Assembly: GCF_004339665.1 (NCBI RefSeq)
Contig: NZ_SMMU01000010.1
Span: forward strand, 62,001 to 126,000
Direction: 5' to 3'
From: Azotobacter chroococcum
GTDB taxonomy: Bacteria; Pseudomonadota; Gammaproteobacteria; Pseudomonadales; Pseudomonadaceae
Length of the DNA: 64,000 bases
The translations under genes were made by a program, and so were the position numbers. Below are positions 37,335 through 47,877 of the stretch, piece by piece. Within the stretch, counting starts at the first letter, position 1; each line of letters begins with the position of its first letter. The notes beneath the pieces are model-generated. The model saw nothing but the letters and a program-made list of their open reading frames with translations, ran no database searches and had not been told where the DNA came from.

Positions 37335-39506
37335 TCAACGACTCACCGCAATAGCCTGGTTGTTAAGAATACGCGGAGTCAGGAAAACAAGCAGCTCGGA
37401 TTTGCTGTCGGCGACCACGTCGCGGCGGAACAGACGTCCGATGAACGGCAGGTCGCCGAGGAAGGGCACCTTGTCCACGGACTTGGCCTGGGTATTGGAG
37501 AAGACTCCGCCGATCACGATGGTTTCGCCATCGCCGATCAGCACCTTGGCGTTGACCTCGTTCTTGTTGATCGGCGGCACTCCGCCTATCGCCTTGGAGA
37601 AGTCCGCCTGATCCTTGGTCACCTTCACCTCCATGATGATGCGGTTGTCGGGGGTGATCTGCGGCGTCACCTCCAGCGACAGCGCCGCCTCCTTGAAGGA
37701 GGTGCTGGTCGCTCCGCTGGAGCTGGCCTCCTGGTAGGGGATCTCCTCGCCGGTCAGAATCTTCGCCGTCTCCTTGTCCGAAGTGAGAACCTTGGGCTGG
37801 GAAATGACCTCTCCATTGCCGGTCTTTTCCATGGCCGACAGTTGAAGGTCGAGAATCAGGTGGTCGGAAACGAAGCCGATGCCGAGACCCGATGTACTGT
37901 TCGCCACGCCCATGTCGACGAAGGGGACCGGCGCCACGCCATCCTCCAGCGTGAAGTTGCCGACCTGATCGGTCCCGGGCAGAAACACCTGCCCGTCATC
38001 GACGGATTGCGCACCATCCTTGCCATACAGGCTCCACTGGTCGTTCACGAAGCTGCCGCCCCAGCGAACCCCCAGGCTCTTGTCGTAATCGACATTGGCC
38101 TCGACGATGCGTGCCTCGATCATCACCTGGCGCACCGGAATGTCCAGCTGGGCGACGATCCGTCGCAGCTCGTCCAGACGCTCCTGGGTCTGGTAGGCGA
38201 TGATGTTGTTGGTCCGCTCGTCGACGGTGATGGAACCGCGCTGCTCTTCACCCTCTTCGCCGCTGGTGACCGACTGGAATAGCTTGGCGATATCCGCTGC
38301 CTTGGCGTAGTTCACCTGGACCAGCTCGCGGCGCAGGGGAGCCAGCTCGGCGATCTGCTGCTGCGCCTCCAGCTCCTGACGCTCGCGCGCCGCGATTTCG
38401 TCGGCCGGCGCCACCAGCAGGACATTGCCGACCTTGCGCTTGTCCAGCCCCTTGGTCTTGAGCACCAGATCGAGCGCCTGGTCCCAGGGCACATTCTGCA
38501 GGCGCAGGGTGATATTGCCCTGCACGGTGTCGCTGGCCACCAGGTTGAGGTTGGTGAAGTCGGCGATCAGCTGCAGGACCGAGCGGACATCGATATCCTG
38601 GAAGTTCAGCGACAGCTTCTCGCCGGTATAGGCGAAGCGGTCGGCATTGCGCTTGGCGACATTTTCCTGGGTCAGCGGCTTGACGCTGACGGTCAGGCGG
38701 TTGTCGGTCTGGTAGACCAGATAGTCGTACATGCCGGTCGGCTCGATCAGAATGCTGGCCTTGCCACCCTCACTCGAAGCACTCACGAACTGCACGGGCG
38801 TAGCGAAATCCTTGACATCCAGACGTGCCCGCAGGGATTCCGGCAACTGCGCACCCGGGAAGTCCAGGCGAATCCTGCCACCCTGCTCCTGGATATCGGG
38901 ATTCATGCCCGGACTCGACAGATCGATGATAACGTTGCCTTCGCCCTGCTCGCCGCGCTGGAAGTCGATGCCCTGGACGGTCTTGCCGGCCGGCGCATAG
39001 GGCTTGACCAACGGAGCCGGAGCCGCCGTGGCGACCGGTGACGGCGCAGTGCCGGCCTGCTGGGGCGCGGCGGCCGACTCGCCGATCACCACATAGAGGT
39101 TGTTGCCTTCGGCTCGCGTGCTATAGGGCGACAGGCTCGCCAGGTTGACGATCATCCGGGTGCGGCCGCCCGCCTCGACCAGGGTGACGCTGCGGGCATT
39201 GCCGACGCCCAGCTCGCGATACCGGGTCCCCAGCTTGTTGGCTACACCGGGCAGATCCAGGGCGATCCGGGCCGGCTGCTCGATGGTATAGCCGCGCGGC
39301 GCCGGCACGGGCTCGTCGAAGGACAACTTGAGCTCGACCCGATCGCCAGGCAGGGCGGCCACATCCAGAGCCTTGAGGTCGGCCGCCAACAATTCCGGCG
39401 ACAGCAGGGCAGCCAGGACTGAAATACCAAGACGCGAAAGGGTGCTGTTCATTGACTGGTTCCGTAATGCAGACCGGGAATTTTTCTTCATGCTGGATGC
39501 GCCCAT
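37335..39506 (-). CDS. pilQ: Type IV pilus secretin
   Basis: Outer-membrane channel through which type IV pili and, in many species, natural-transformation machinery pass. 723 residues with this start: signal peptide, two AMIN domains (peptidoglycan binding, within about 45-290), secretin N0/N1 domains, and the secretin core ending in [17 protein letters not shown]. The start is uncertain. An ATG that overlaps the pilP stop (TGATG) has AAGGAG eight bases upstream; the P. aeruginosa-like start [17 protein letters not shown] is 18 residues further in (39452, 705 residues) with a weaker GGAA. Last gene of pilMNOPQ. Confidence 0.95.
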   Translation of the reverse strand: MGASSMKKNSRSALRNQSMNSTLSRLGISVLAALLSPELLAADLKALDVAALPGDRVELKLSFDEPVPAPRGYTIEQPARIALDLPGVANKLGTRYRELGVGNARSVTLVEAGGRTRMIVNLASLSPYSTRAEGNNLYVVIGESAAAPQQAGTAPSPVATAAPAPLVKPYAPAGKTVQGIDFQRGEQGEGNVIIDLSSPGMNPDIQEQGGRIRLDFPGAQLPESLRARLDVKDFATPVQFVSASSEGGKASILIEPTGMYDYLVYQTDNRLTVSVKPLTQENVAKRNADRFAYTGEKLSLNFQDIDVRSVLQLIADFTNLNLVASDTVQGNITLRLQNVPWDQALDLVLKTKGLDKRKVGNVLLVAPADEIAARERQELEAQQQIAELAPLRRELVQVNYAKAADIAKLFQSVTSGEEGEEQRGSITVDERTNNIIAYQTQERLDELRRIVAQLDIPVRQVMIEARIVEANVDYDKSLGVRWGGSFVNDQWSLYGKDGAQSVDDGQVFLPGTDQVGNFTLEDGVAPVPFVDMGVANSTSGLGIGFVSDHLILDLQLSAMEKTGNGEVISQPKVLTSDKETAKILTGEEIPYQEASSSGATSTSFKEAALSLEVTPQITPDNRIIMEVKVTKDQADFSKAIGGVPPINKNEVNAKVLIGDGETIVIGGVFSNTQAKSVDKVPFLGDLPFIGRLFRRDVVADSKSELLVFLTPRILNNQAIAVSR

Positions 39507-40030
39507 CACGAGCGCTCCTTCAAAGTGAGACTGCGCGGACGCTCCAGCCAGCCGCCTTCGCCATCAGGAACGATTTCCACGACATCGATGGAGGCCTCGT
39601 TGATCTTGACGATGCGACCATGGTTGCGCCCCAGATAGTCGCCCACCTTCACCCGATGGACAGCGCCCGCCCCGCGCATCAGGGCCTGCACGCCCTCCCC
39701 GTTGGAGAGCGTGCCGACCATCTCGAAGACTTCGATGTTGAAGCCCTCGAGATACTGCCTGACCCGCTTCTCATCCGGACGGATGTCCTTCGAGCCCCTC
39801 TGCTGGGTGGCCAGGTCGATTTTCACCGGTGGCTGGAATGGGCTGCGCATGGCTGCCGCACTGTAGGTGAAGGCCTCGTAGGGCTGAAACTCCGGCAGCG
39901 GCTCGATCGTTCCCTTGGGCCGCGCACGAACCTCGTCCATATAGATCTGCAAATCCTGAAACTCATTACCGACATTGCAACCGGAAAGTCCGACAAGGGC
40001 CGCAATGCAAATCAGACGGGCGCCCCTCAT
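39506..40030 (-). CDS. pilP: Type IV pilus inner-membrane lipoprotein
   Basis: 174 residues. A lipoprotein signal peptide ends at LSGC (lipid-bearing Cys18). The rest is a flexible linker and a C-terminal beta-sandwich (VKVGDYLGRNHGRIVKI) that contacts the PilQ N0 domain, linking the inner-membrane PilN/PilO subcomplex to the secretin. Its start overlaps the pilO stop by four bases, and its stop touches the pilQ start. Confidence 0.95.
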   Translation of the reverse strand: MRGARLICIAALVGLSGCNVGNEFQDLQIYMDEVRARPKGTIEPLPEFQPYEAFTYSAAAMRSPFQPPVKIDLATQQRGSKDIRPDEKRVRQYLEGFNIEVFEMVGTLSNGEGVQALMRGAGAVHRVKVGDYLGRNHGRIVKINEASIDVVEIVPDGEGGWLERPRSLTLKERS

Positions 40031-40650
40031 TTCTGCAGTCCCTTGTCGTTATAGCGATAAGTCTTGGCCAGTATTTTCATGCGCAACTTCGTGTTGTCTC
40101 CCGAGGCCACGGGTTTTATTTCGAAGTCATGCAATGTGACTATTCGCGGAAGACTGGCAACTCCGCTGACAAAAGTGGCCAGATCGTGATAACTGCCCAC
40201 TACAGATATTTGTATCGGCAATTCGATATAGAACTGCTGGGCAACTTCCTGGAGAAGTTTGATCTCCTCGAACTCCAGTCCACTGCCCAAGCCGGTACGG
40301 GTGATGTCCTCGAGCAGTCCCGGCACCTCGGTATCGCTCGGCAGCTGTCGCAACAGGACACCGAAGGAGGTTTCCATCTCCGCCATCTGCCGCCTGTAGG
40401 CCTCCAGGTTCGCCGCCTGGAAGGCCTTGGTGGCGAACTGCTGCTTCAGGGTGCCCTCTTCGCCACGCACCCGCTCGAGCTGTTCCTGCAAATCCTTGAG
40501 ATGGAAGTTGTAGCCCAATGCCAGAACGCCGATCAGCAGCAGCAGACAGGTGATGACCTTCACTGGTGCCGGCCACGATCCGAGGTTATTCAGATCCAGG
40601 TCGGACAGGTCGATCTTGCGCAAACTTTCCAGGGACTCGGACAGATTCAT
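40027..40650 (-). CDS. pilO: Type IV pilus alignment protein PilO
   Basis: 207 residues: short cytoplasmic N-terminus (1-30), one membrane segment (VKVITCLLLLIGVLALGY, about 30-48), periplasmic coiled coil (50-100) and a ferredoxin-like domain with FYIELPIQISVVGSYHDLA. It forms a heterodimer with PilN and binds PilP. Four-base overlaps with both pilN and pilP point to translational coupling. Confidence 0.95.
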   Translation of the reverse strand: MNLSESLESLRKIDLSDLDLNNLGSWPAPVKVITCLLLLIGVLALGYNFHLKDLQEQLERVRGEEGTLKQQFATKAFQAANLEAYRRQMAEMETSFGVLLRQLPSDTEVPGLLEDITRTGLGSGLEFEEIKLLQEVAQQFYIELPIQISVVGSYHDLATFVSGVASLPRIVTLHDFEIKPVASGDNTKLRMKILAKTYRYNDKGLQK

Positions 40651-41303
40651 TTCCGCGCTCCTTCTTTCTTCTGCGCACCTTTCGAATCAGCCGCCGAGCC
40701 ACGAACAGTGGCAGCTCCGGTTTGCGCGCCCCCTGTGCCCTGCGCCTCATCCTCCTGTCCCGGCCGCACCTGCTGGACGGTCAACTGGAATACGTTGGCC
40801 TGATCCAGGGCGCCGGCCGTCACGGCCTTCACGGCCGTCAGGTTCGGCGCCTCGAGCCATTCGGAGCCATCCAGATTGCGCATCAGGTTCGAGACGCGGT
40901 TGTTGGATTCGGCCGCCCCCTCGATAGCGATGTTCTTGCCGGTCATCTTCAGGGAGGTGAAATACACGCCATCGGGCAAGGTGCGAACCAACTGATCGAA
41001 GACCCGACCGATGATCGGCCGATTGCCCTGCAGGTCCTGAATGATCTTCATCCGCTCCAGCAATTGCTGGCGACGGGTCTTGAGTTCGCTGATCTCCTTG
41101 ATCCGCGCATCGAGCACGGCGATCTCCTTGCGAATGAAATCGTTGCGCACACGTTGCGCCTCGATGCTCGCATTCAGGTATCGGTCCCCCAGGAAAACCA
41201 GGCCGCCAGCAGCCAGCAATACCGCCCCCAGCGTGACCAGAAAACGCTGGCGACGCTCCTCGCGAAGCTGCTCGCGCCAGGGTAGAAGGTTGATCCGCGC
41301 CAT
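40647..41303 (-). CDS. pilN: Type IV pilus alignment protein PilN
   Basis: 218 residues. The N-terminus MARINLLPWREQLREERR is the conserved peptide that binds PilM. A membrane segment (about 21-40), a coiled coil and a ferredoxin-like domain follow. The last 40 residues are a hydrophilic Gly/Ala/Lys-rich tail. The pilN ATG follows the pilM stop directly; its stop overlaps pilO. Confidence 0.95.
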   Translation of the reverse strand: MARINLLPWREQLREERRQRFLVTLGAVLLAAGGLVFLGDRYLNASIEAQRVRNDFIRKEIAVLDARIKEISELKTRRQQLLERMKIIQDLQGNRPIIGRVFDQLVRTLPDGVYFTSLKMTGKNIAIEGAAESNNRVSNLMRNLDGSEWLEAPNLTAVKAVTAGALDQANVFQLTVQQVRPGQEDEAQGTGGAQTGAATVRGSAADSKGAQKKEGARK

Positions 41304-42402
<1,099 letters not shown>

Positions 42403-42474
42403 CAATTTATGTAATGGCGCATTAGATAACAGGCTTGACAGAAGCGTAAATGGCTACCCAGCAGAAAAACCGCA

Positions 42475-42480
42475 TATAAT
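42475..42480 (+). promoter_or_regulatory. Consensus -10 box for ponA
   Basis: TATAAT 72 bases before the ponA ATG. The -35 region at 17-18 bases upstream (around TGGCTA) is poor, so the promoter may rely on an activator or on the strong -10. Confidence 0.4.
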
Positions 42481-42551
42481 GTGACCAGCTTTTCGCTTTT
42501 CGCCTTGCCTGAAAATCCGTCCCTCTTTCATCTGGAAACCCCGCGGCCTTG

Positions 42552-45014
42552 ATGCGTTTGCTTAAATTCTTCGGCTGGACTTTCGTCGCCACTTTCAGCA
42601 GCCTGCTGCTCGGTCTGAGCGGAGCCTTCCTCTATCTGGGACCCAGCCTTCCGTCGGCCGAATCGCTGCGCACCATCCAGTTGCAGATCCCCCTGCGGAT
42701 ATACAGCAGCGATGCCAAGCTGATTGCGGAGTTTGGCGAAATGCGCCGCACCCCCATCCGCTATGCAGACATTCCCCCGGACTTCATCCATGCCCTGCTG
42801 GCTGCGGAGGACGATAACTTCGCCAGCCATTATGGCGTTGACCTTGCCAGCCTAATGCGCGCTGCCACGCAATTATTGAGCAGCGGGCATATTCAGACCG
42901 GGGGCAGCACCATCACCATGCAGGTGGCGAAGAATTTCTTCCTGACCAGCGAGCGGAGCTTCTCGCGCAAGGCCAACGAAATCCTTCTTGCCCTGCAGAT
43001 CGAACGGGAACTCAGCAAGGAGGAGATCCTCGAGCTCTATGTCAACAAGATCTACCTCGGTAACCGCGCCTATGGCATCGAGGCCGCAGCCCAGGTCTAT
43101 TACGGCAAGCCCATCCGCGAACTGAGTCTGGCGCAGCTGGCGATGATCGCCGGCCTGCCGAAAGCCCCGTCGCGCTTCAACCCGCTGGCCAATCCGGCAC
43201 GCAGCAAGGAGCGGCGCGACTGGATCCTCGGGCGCATGCACAAGCTCGGGCACATCGACGAGGCCCGCTACCAGCAGGCCCTCGCCGAGCCTGCGGAAGC
43301 CAGCTATCACGTAGCCACTCCCGAGCTGAATGCGCCCTACATCGCCGAAATGGCCCGCGCCGAACTGGTCGGCCGCTATGGCAGCGATGCCTATACCGAA
43401 GGATTTCGGGTCACCACCACGGTTCCCAGCGACCTGCAGGAGACAGCCAGCATGGCCGTGCGCCAGGGGCTGCTCGACTACGACCGGCGCCATGGCTACC
43501 GCGGCCCCGAGGCTCGACTGCCCGGCACGAACAGGGACGCCTGGCTGGAGGAGCTGAACAAGCGGCGCATCATCAACAACCTCGAGCCCGCCGTCGTCAC
43601 CCAGATCGGCAGCAGCGCCATCCATGTCCTGACGCGCAGCGGCAACGAAGAAAAAGTGAGCTGGGAGAGCATGAGCTGGGCTCGCCCCTTCATCAGCGCC
43701 GACAGCCAGGGCCCCAAACCGCAGCAGCCGGGCCAGGTGGTCAAGATCGGCGACCTGATCCGCGTCCAGCGCCAGGAGGACGGCAGCCTCGCCTTCAGCC
43801 AGATCCCCGCCGCCCAGAGCGCCCTGGTTTCCCTGGATCCGCGGGACGGAGCCATACGCGCCCTGGTGGGCGGCTTCTCCTTCGAGCAGAGCCACTACAA
43901 CCGTGCCGCCCAGGCCAAACGGCAGCCTGGCTCGAGCTTCAAGCCCTTCATCTACAGCGCGGCGCTGGATCGCGGCTTTACCGCCGCCAGCCTGATCAAC
44001 GACGCACCGATCGTCTTCGTCGATCCATATCTGGACACGGTCTGGCGCCCGAAGAACGACACCAACACCTTCCTCGGCCCGATCCGCATACGCGAGGCCC
44101 TGTACAAGTCGCGCAACCTGGTGTCGATTCGCCTGCTGCAAAGCACGGGCATCGACTATACCCTCGACTACATCGGCCGCTTCGGCTTCGACAAGCGGGA
44201 CCTGCCGCGCAACCTGTCCCTGGCGCTCGGCACGGCCAACCTGACCCCGCTGGAAATCGCCGGCGGCTGGAGTACCTTCGCCAACGGCGGTTACCGCACC
44301 CAGCCTTACCTGATCGAGCGCATCGAAGATCGCGACGGCAAGCTCCTCTATCAGGCCAATCCGCCCCGCGTGCCGGGAGAGCAGCCGGCACCCGGCGCCT
44401 TCGTCAATACGTCGGCCGCCACCGAGGACTCAATACCAGACACCACCAGCGGCGACCTTCCGGAGAATGCCCAGCCGACGCCAGCCAGCCAGCCTCCCGT
44501 AGCGCCCGAGCCGATTGCCGCCGAGCGCATCGTCGATGCCCGCACCACCTACATCATGACCAGCATGCTGCAGGATGTGATCAAGCGCGGCACGGCCCGT
44601 CGCGCCCTGGAAATGGGGCGCAGCGACCTGGCCGGCAAGACCGGGACCACCAACGAATCCAAGGACAGCTGGTTCTCCGGCTACAACGCCGACTACGTCA
44701 CCACCGTCTGGGCCGGCTTCGACCAGCCGGAAAGCCTGGGCAGCCACGAATACGGCAGCACCGTGGCCCTGCCGATCTGGATGGGCTTCATGTCTGCCGC
44801 CCTGAAGGACAAACCGCCCCACCTGCAGGCCGAACCCGAAGGATTGCTGACCCTGCGCATCAACCCAAGCAGCGGCCGCATCGCCTCACCCGGCACCCCC
44901 GGAGCCTTCTTCGAGCTGTTCAAGAACGAGGCTCCGCCTCCCATGGCCAGCGAGGAGGAGTCCAGCCAAGGCAGCCTGGCGAAAGATTCCGCTCCGCCGA
45001 TCGACCTGTTCTGA
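42552..45014 (+). CDS. ponA: Penicillin-binding protein 1A, bifunctional peptidoglycan synthase
   Basis: 820 residues, class A PBP. N-terminal membrane anchor (about 5-28), glycosyltransferase domain with catalytic Glu86 in AAEDDNFASHYG and GGSTITMQVAKN, an OB-like domain, then the transpeptidase with SSFK (Ser461, Lys464) and KTGTTN from residue 696. It polymerises and crosslinks the cell wall. The ATG has only a weak ribosome-binding site. Divergent from pilM, as in P. aeruginosa; a bidirectional terminator separates it from maeB. Confidence 0.97.
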   Translation: MRLLKFFGWTFVATFSSLLLGLSGAFLYLGPSLPSAESLRTIQLQIPLRIYSSDAKLIAEFGEMRRTPIRYADIPPDFIHALLAAEDDNFASHYGVDLASLMRAATQLLSSGHIQTGGSTITMQVAKNFFLTSERSFSRKANEILLALQIERELSKEEILELYVNKIYLGNRAYGIEAAAQVYYGKPIRELSLAQLAMIAGLPKAPSRFNPLANPARSKERRDWILGRMHKLGHIDEARYQQALAEPAEASYHVATPELNAPYIAEMARAELVGRYGSDAYTEGFRVTTTVPSDLQETASMAVRQGLLDYDRRHGYRGPEARLPGTNRDAWLEELNKRRIINNLEPAVVTQIGSSAIHVLTRSGNEEKVSWESMSWARPFISADSQGPKPQQPGQVVKIGDLIRVQRQEDGSLAFSQIPAAQSALVSLDPRDGAIRALVGGFSFEQSHYNRAAQAKRQPGSSFKPFIYSAALDRGFTAASLINDAPIVFVDPYLDTVWRPKNDTNTFLGPIRIREALYKSRNLVSIRLLQSTGIDYTLDYIGRFGFDKRDLPRNLSLALGTANLTPLEIAGGWSTFANGGYRTQPYLIERIEDRDGKLLYQANPPRVPGEQPAPGAFVNTSAATEDSIPDTTSGDLPENAQPTPASQPPVAPEPIAAERIVDARTTYIMTSMLQDVIKRGTARRALEMGRSDLAGKTGTTNESKDSWFSGYNADYVTTVWAGFDQPESLGSHEYGSTVALPIWMGFMSAALKDKPPHLQAEPEGLLTLRINPSSGRIASPGTPGAFFELFKNEAPPPMASEEESSQGSLAKDSAPPIDLF

Positions 45015-45022
45015 GTCCAATA

Positions 45023-45057
45023 AAAAAGGAACCCCGCTCGAGGCGGGGTTCCTTTTT
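45023..45057. terminator. Bidirectional terminator between ponA and maeB
   Basis: AAAAAGGAACCCCGC (45023-45037), loop TCGAG, GCGGGGTTCCTTTTT (45043-45057): a perfect 15-bp stem with A-run and T-run on either side, eight bases after the ponA stop and 17 bases past the maeB stop. It serves both convergent genes. Confidence 0.95.
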
Positions 45058-45074
45058 GTTGAGAGAATTGCGGA

Positions 45075-46343
45075 TCAGCCGCTGAACACCGCATCCACCG
45101 ACTGCAGCGGGTAGTGCTTCGGATAGGGCAGGGAGGCCACGCCGCTCTCGATGGCGGCCCTGGCCACGGCGTCGGACACCAGCGTGATCAGCCGCGGGTC
45201 CATGGGCTTCGGAATGATGTATTCGCGACCGAACTCCAGGCCGGAGACCCCGTAGGCCTCGCAGACTTCCTTGGGCACCGGCAGCCTGGCCAGCTCGCGC
45301 AGGGCGTGGGCCGCAGCGATCTTCATCTCCTCGTTGATGCGGGTGGCGCGCACGTCCAAGGCGCCGCGGAAGATGAAGGGAAAGCCCAGCACATTGTTGA
45401 CCTGGTTCGGGTAGTCGGAGCGACCGGTGGCCATGATCACGTCGCTGCGCGTGGCATGCGCCAGTTCCGGCTTGATCTCCGGGTCCGGGTTGGAACAGGC
45501 GAAGACGATCGGGTTCGGCGCCATGCGCAGCAGGTCTTCCGGGCTCAGCAGATTGGCGCCGGACAGGCCGACGAAGACGTCGGCGCCGTCGAGGGCGTCG
45601 GCCAGGGTGCGCTTGTCGGTTTCGTGGGCGAACACCGCCTTGTACTGGTTCAGATCGTCGCGCCCGGAATGGATGACCCCCTGACGGTCGATCATGTGGA
45701 TGTTCTCCACCTTGGCGCCCAGGCTGACCAGCAGGCGCATGCAGGAAATGGCCGCGGCACCGGCACCGAGACAGGCGATCCTGGCAGTCGGCAGGCTCTT
45801 GCCGGCGATTTCCAGTGCATTGAGCATGCCGGCCGCGGTGACGATGGCGGTGCCGTGCTGGTCGTCATGGAAAACCGGGATGTCGCACTGTTCGATCAGG
45901 GCCCGCTCGATCTCAAAGCATTCGGGCGCCTTGATGTCCTCCAGATTGATGCCACCGAAGGTGATGGAAATGCGCTTGACGGTATCGATGAAGGCCTGCG
46001 GGCTCTCCGCGTCGACCTCGATGTCGAACACGTCGACGCCGGCGAAGCGCTTGAACAGCACGCCCTTGCCTTCCATGACCGGCTTGGAGGCCAGCGGGCC
46101 AAGATTGCCCAGGCCGAGGATCGCGGTACCGTCGGAAATGACGGCGACCAGGTTCCCCTTGCCGGTGTAGGTGTAGGCCAGTTCGGGATCGCGGGCGATT
46201 TCCCGTACCGGCTCGGCAACGCCGGGGCTGTAGGCCAGCGACAGGTCGCGGGCGGTTTGGGTGGGTTTGGTCAGTTCCACGCTCAGCTTTCCGGGGCGCG
46301 GATGAGCGTGGTATTCGAGGGCGGCGGTTTTGAGATCGGACAT
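45075..46343 (-). CDS. maeB: NADP-type malic enzyme, short form
   Basis: Oxidative decarboxylation of malate to pyruvate. 422 residues: the malic-enzyme N-domain (YSPGVAEP, GNLVAVISDGTAILGLGN, KRFAGVDVFDIEV) and the NAD(P) domain with GAGAAAISCMRLL. The phosphotransacetylase-like extension of E. coli MaeB (about 760 residues) is absent, as in Pseudomonas. Start MSDLKTAALEYHAHP, with GGAAA upstream; 26 upstream codons excluded. The 100-base upstream region 46344-46443 is AT-rich and holds its promoter region; no clear boxes. Confidence 0.95.
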   Translation of the reverse strand: MSDLKTAALEYHAHPRPGKLSVELTKPTQTARDLSLAYSPGVAEPVREIARDPELAYTYTGKGNLVAVISDGTAILGLGNLGPLASKPVMEGKGVLFKRFAGVDVFDIEVDAESPQAFIDTVKRISITFGGINLEDIKAPECFEIERALIEQCDIPVFHDDQHGTAIVTAAGMLNALEIAGKSLPTARIACLGAGAAAISCMRLLVSLGAKVENIHMIDRQGVIHSGRDDLNQYKAVFAHETDKRTLADALDGADVFVGLSGANLLSPEDLLRMAPNPIVFACSNPDPEIKPELAHATRSDVIMATGRSDYPNQVNNVLGFPFIFRGALDVRATRINEEMKIAAAHALRELARLPVPKEVCEAYGVSGLEFGREYIIPKPMDPRLITLVSDAVARAAIESGVASLPYPKHYPLQSVDAVFSG

Positions 46344-46443
46344 ATTTATAGTTTCCATTTTTATTATGTTGCGACTTGCAGGATGAGCATACGGCAAGAC
46401 GACGAGTACCAACAATAGCACTCAACGCCGCATGTCAAGGCCT

Positions 46444-47877
46444 CTAATATAAGACTTTCAGCCACTCTCCCGGACGTGGCTCAAGGTCCGGATAAAGATT
46501 GTTCAATAGCCGCAAGCGCATCACGGATGCCTCCGCCACCCCGCTGGCCTGACTGAATCCGGCCAGCCGCTGCCCCTCGCCGACCCGCACCCGGCGCAAC
46601 CGCAACGGCTGGGCCAGCTTCCGTTCGGTGTCCTGCAGCGGCCGGAAACTCCCAATCACCCGCAGAAAGTCAGCATCCGCCGCCCCCAGGCCGGACTTGC
46701 CCTTGAGCGCCGCCACGAACAGGAAGGCCTGGCGCTCCCGGTACAGGACCGCGACCCGCCGGGCTGGGGTACCGGGCATGAGGCCGGTATACCCCTGCAG
46801 CCCCTGCTGGCGCAGGGGGCTGCCCTCGAGCAGACGGCGATCGCCGATGCGCTGCTGCAGGAACGCCTCCGGCGCCAGCTGCGGATCGACGGGCTCCATG
46901 GTCATGGCGATCAGCCCCTGGCGATCCGGCATCAGCCCGACCAGCGCATCCGGCCGATTGAGCAGCGCCCAGCCCTGCGGAAAGCTCAGGGTGAAGTCCA
47001 GCGGGCCGTGATAGAAGGCCTGTCCGCGGACCACCCCCGAGGCCTCCGAATCGCCGAAGGGCAGGCCCTCGATCTGCTCGAGAAAGCCCTCCCGATTCAC
47101 CTCCTGGCGCACCGCGACCAGCCCCCGCGCAGACCCGACCACCTCATGCAGGCGCCGATCATTGTCCGGATGGCTGTCGAAGAGTCCGTGATAACCCGAC
47201 TCCGGCTGCGGCTCGCCGCGCTGGGCGGCCTCCTGGCGGGCAAAGTCCTCCTGGTTCTTCAAGAGCCGGACCACCGCGATCATTGCCTCGGGATCGTAGC
47301 CGGCCCGCGCCAGATACTGCGCGCCGAGGCCATCGGCCTCCAGTTCCATGTCCCGCCCGTAGCCGCGTACCAGGGCACTGCCGAGCATGCTGGTCAGATC
47401 GCCCGCCGCGCCCACCCCGGTACCGATGGCGATGACCTGGCTGACGATGCTCCAGGCGCTCGCCTGGCTCTGCTGGCGCACCCCGTGGCGCGCCGTGACA
47501 TGCCCGACCTCGTGACCGAGCACCGCCGCCAGCTCAGCCTCCGAATTGAGGTAGGCCAGCAGGCCGCGATGGATGTAGACATAGCCGCTGGGCAAGGCGA
47601 AGGCGTTCAGATCCGGCGAGTCGAGCACGGTGAAGCGGTAATCCAGGGCGCTGCGGTGACTGTAGCGGGCGACCCGCTCGCCGACCTGCTGCACATAGTC
47701 CTGCAGCCGCTCGTCGGCATAGCGCGGATATTGCTCGAGGACCTGCGGGTGGAGGCGACGACCGATCTCCAGTTCCTGACGCTCGCTCAGCATGACGAAA
47801 TCGCTGCGCCCACTGACCGGATTGGTCGCGCAACCTGCCAGCAACCCCAGCAGCAACAGGACCAGACATGGCTTCAT
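46444..47877 (-). CDS. M48-family metalloprotease lipoprotein
   Basis: 477 residues. A lipoprotein signal ends at LLAGC (Cys16), so it is periplasmic and membrane-anchored. The zinc site is HEVGH (122-126) with the third ligand Glu180 in MELEADGLG, as in BepA/LoiP-type peptidases that act in outer-membrane quality control. After the peptidase domain (to about residue 260) comes a long C-terminal region ending in a LysM-like segment (RVRVGEGQRLAGFSQASG). Its ATG overlaps the nuclease stop by four bases (ATGA), so it is coupled to that gene. Substrate unknown. Confidence 0.9.
   Translation of the reverse strand: MKPCLVLLLLGLLAGCATNPVSGRSDFVMLSERQELEIGRRLHPQVLEQYPRYADERLQDYVQQVGERVARYSHRSALDYRFTVLDSPDLNAFALPSGYVYIHRGLLAYLNSEAELAAVLGHEVGHVTARHGVRQQSQASAWSIVSQVIAIGTGVGAAGDLTSMLGSALVRGYGRDMELEADGLGAQYLARAGYDPEAMIAVVRLLKNQEDFARQEAAQRGEPQPESGYHGLFDSHPDNDRRLHEVVGSARGLVAVRQEVNREGFLEQIEGLPFGDSEASGVVRGQAFYHGPLDFTLSFPQGWALLNRPDALVGLMPDRQGLIAMTMEPVDPQLAPEAFLQQRIGDRRLLEGSPLRQQGLQGYTGLMPGTPARRVAVLYRERQAFLFVAALKGKSGLGAADADFLRVIGSFRPLQDTERKLAQPLRLRRVRVGEGQRLAGFSQASGVAEASVMRLRLLNNLYPDLEPRPGEWLKVLY

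Noticed and set aside
42435-42480. TTGACA and TATAAT as one promoter for ponA
   Set aside because: The boxes are 34 bases apart, twice the allowed spacing; only the TATAAT is kept as a candidate -10.
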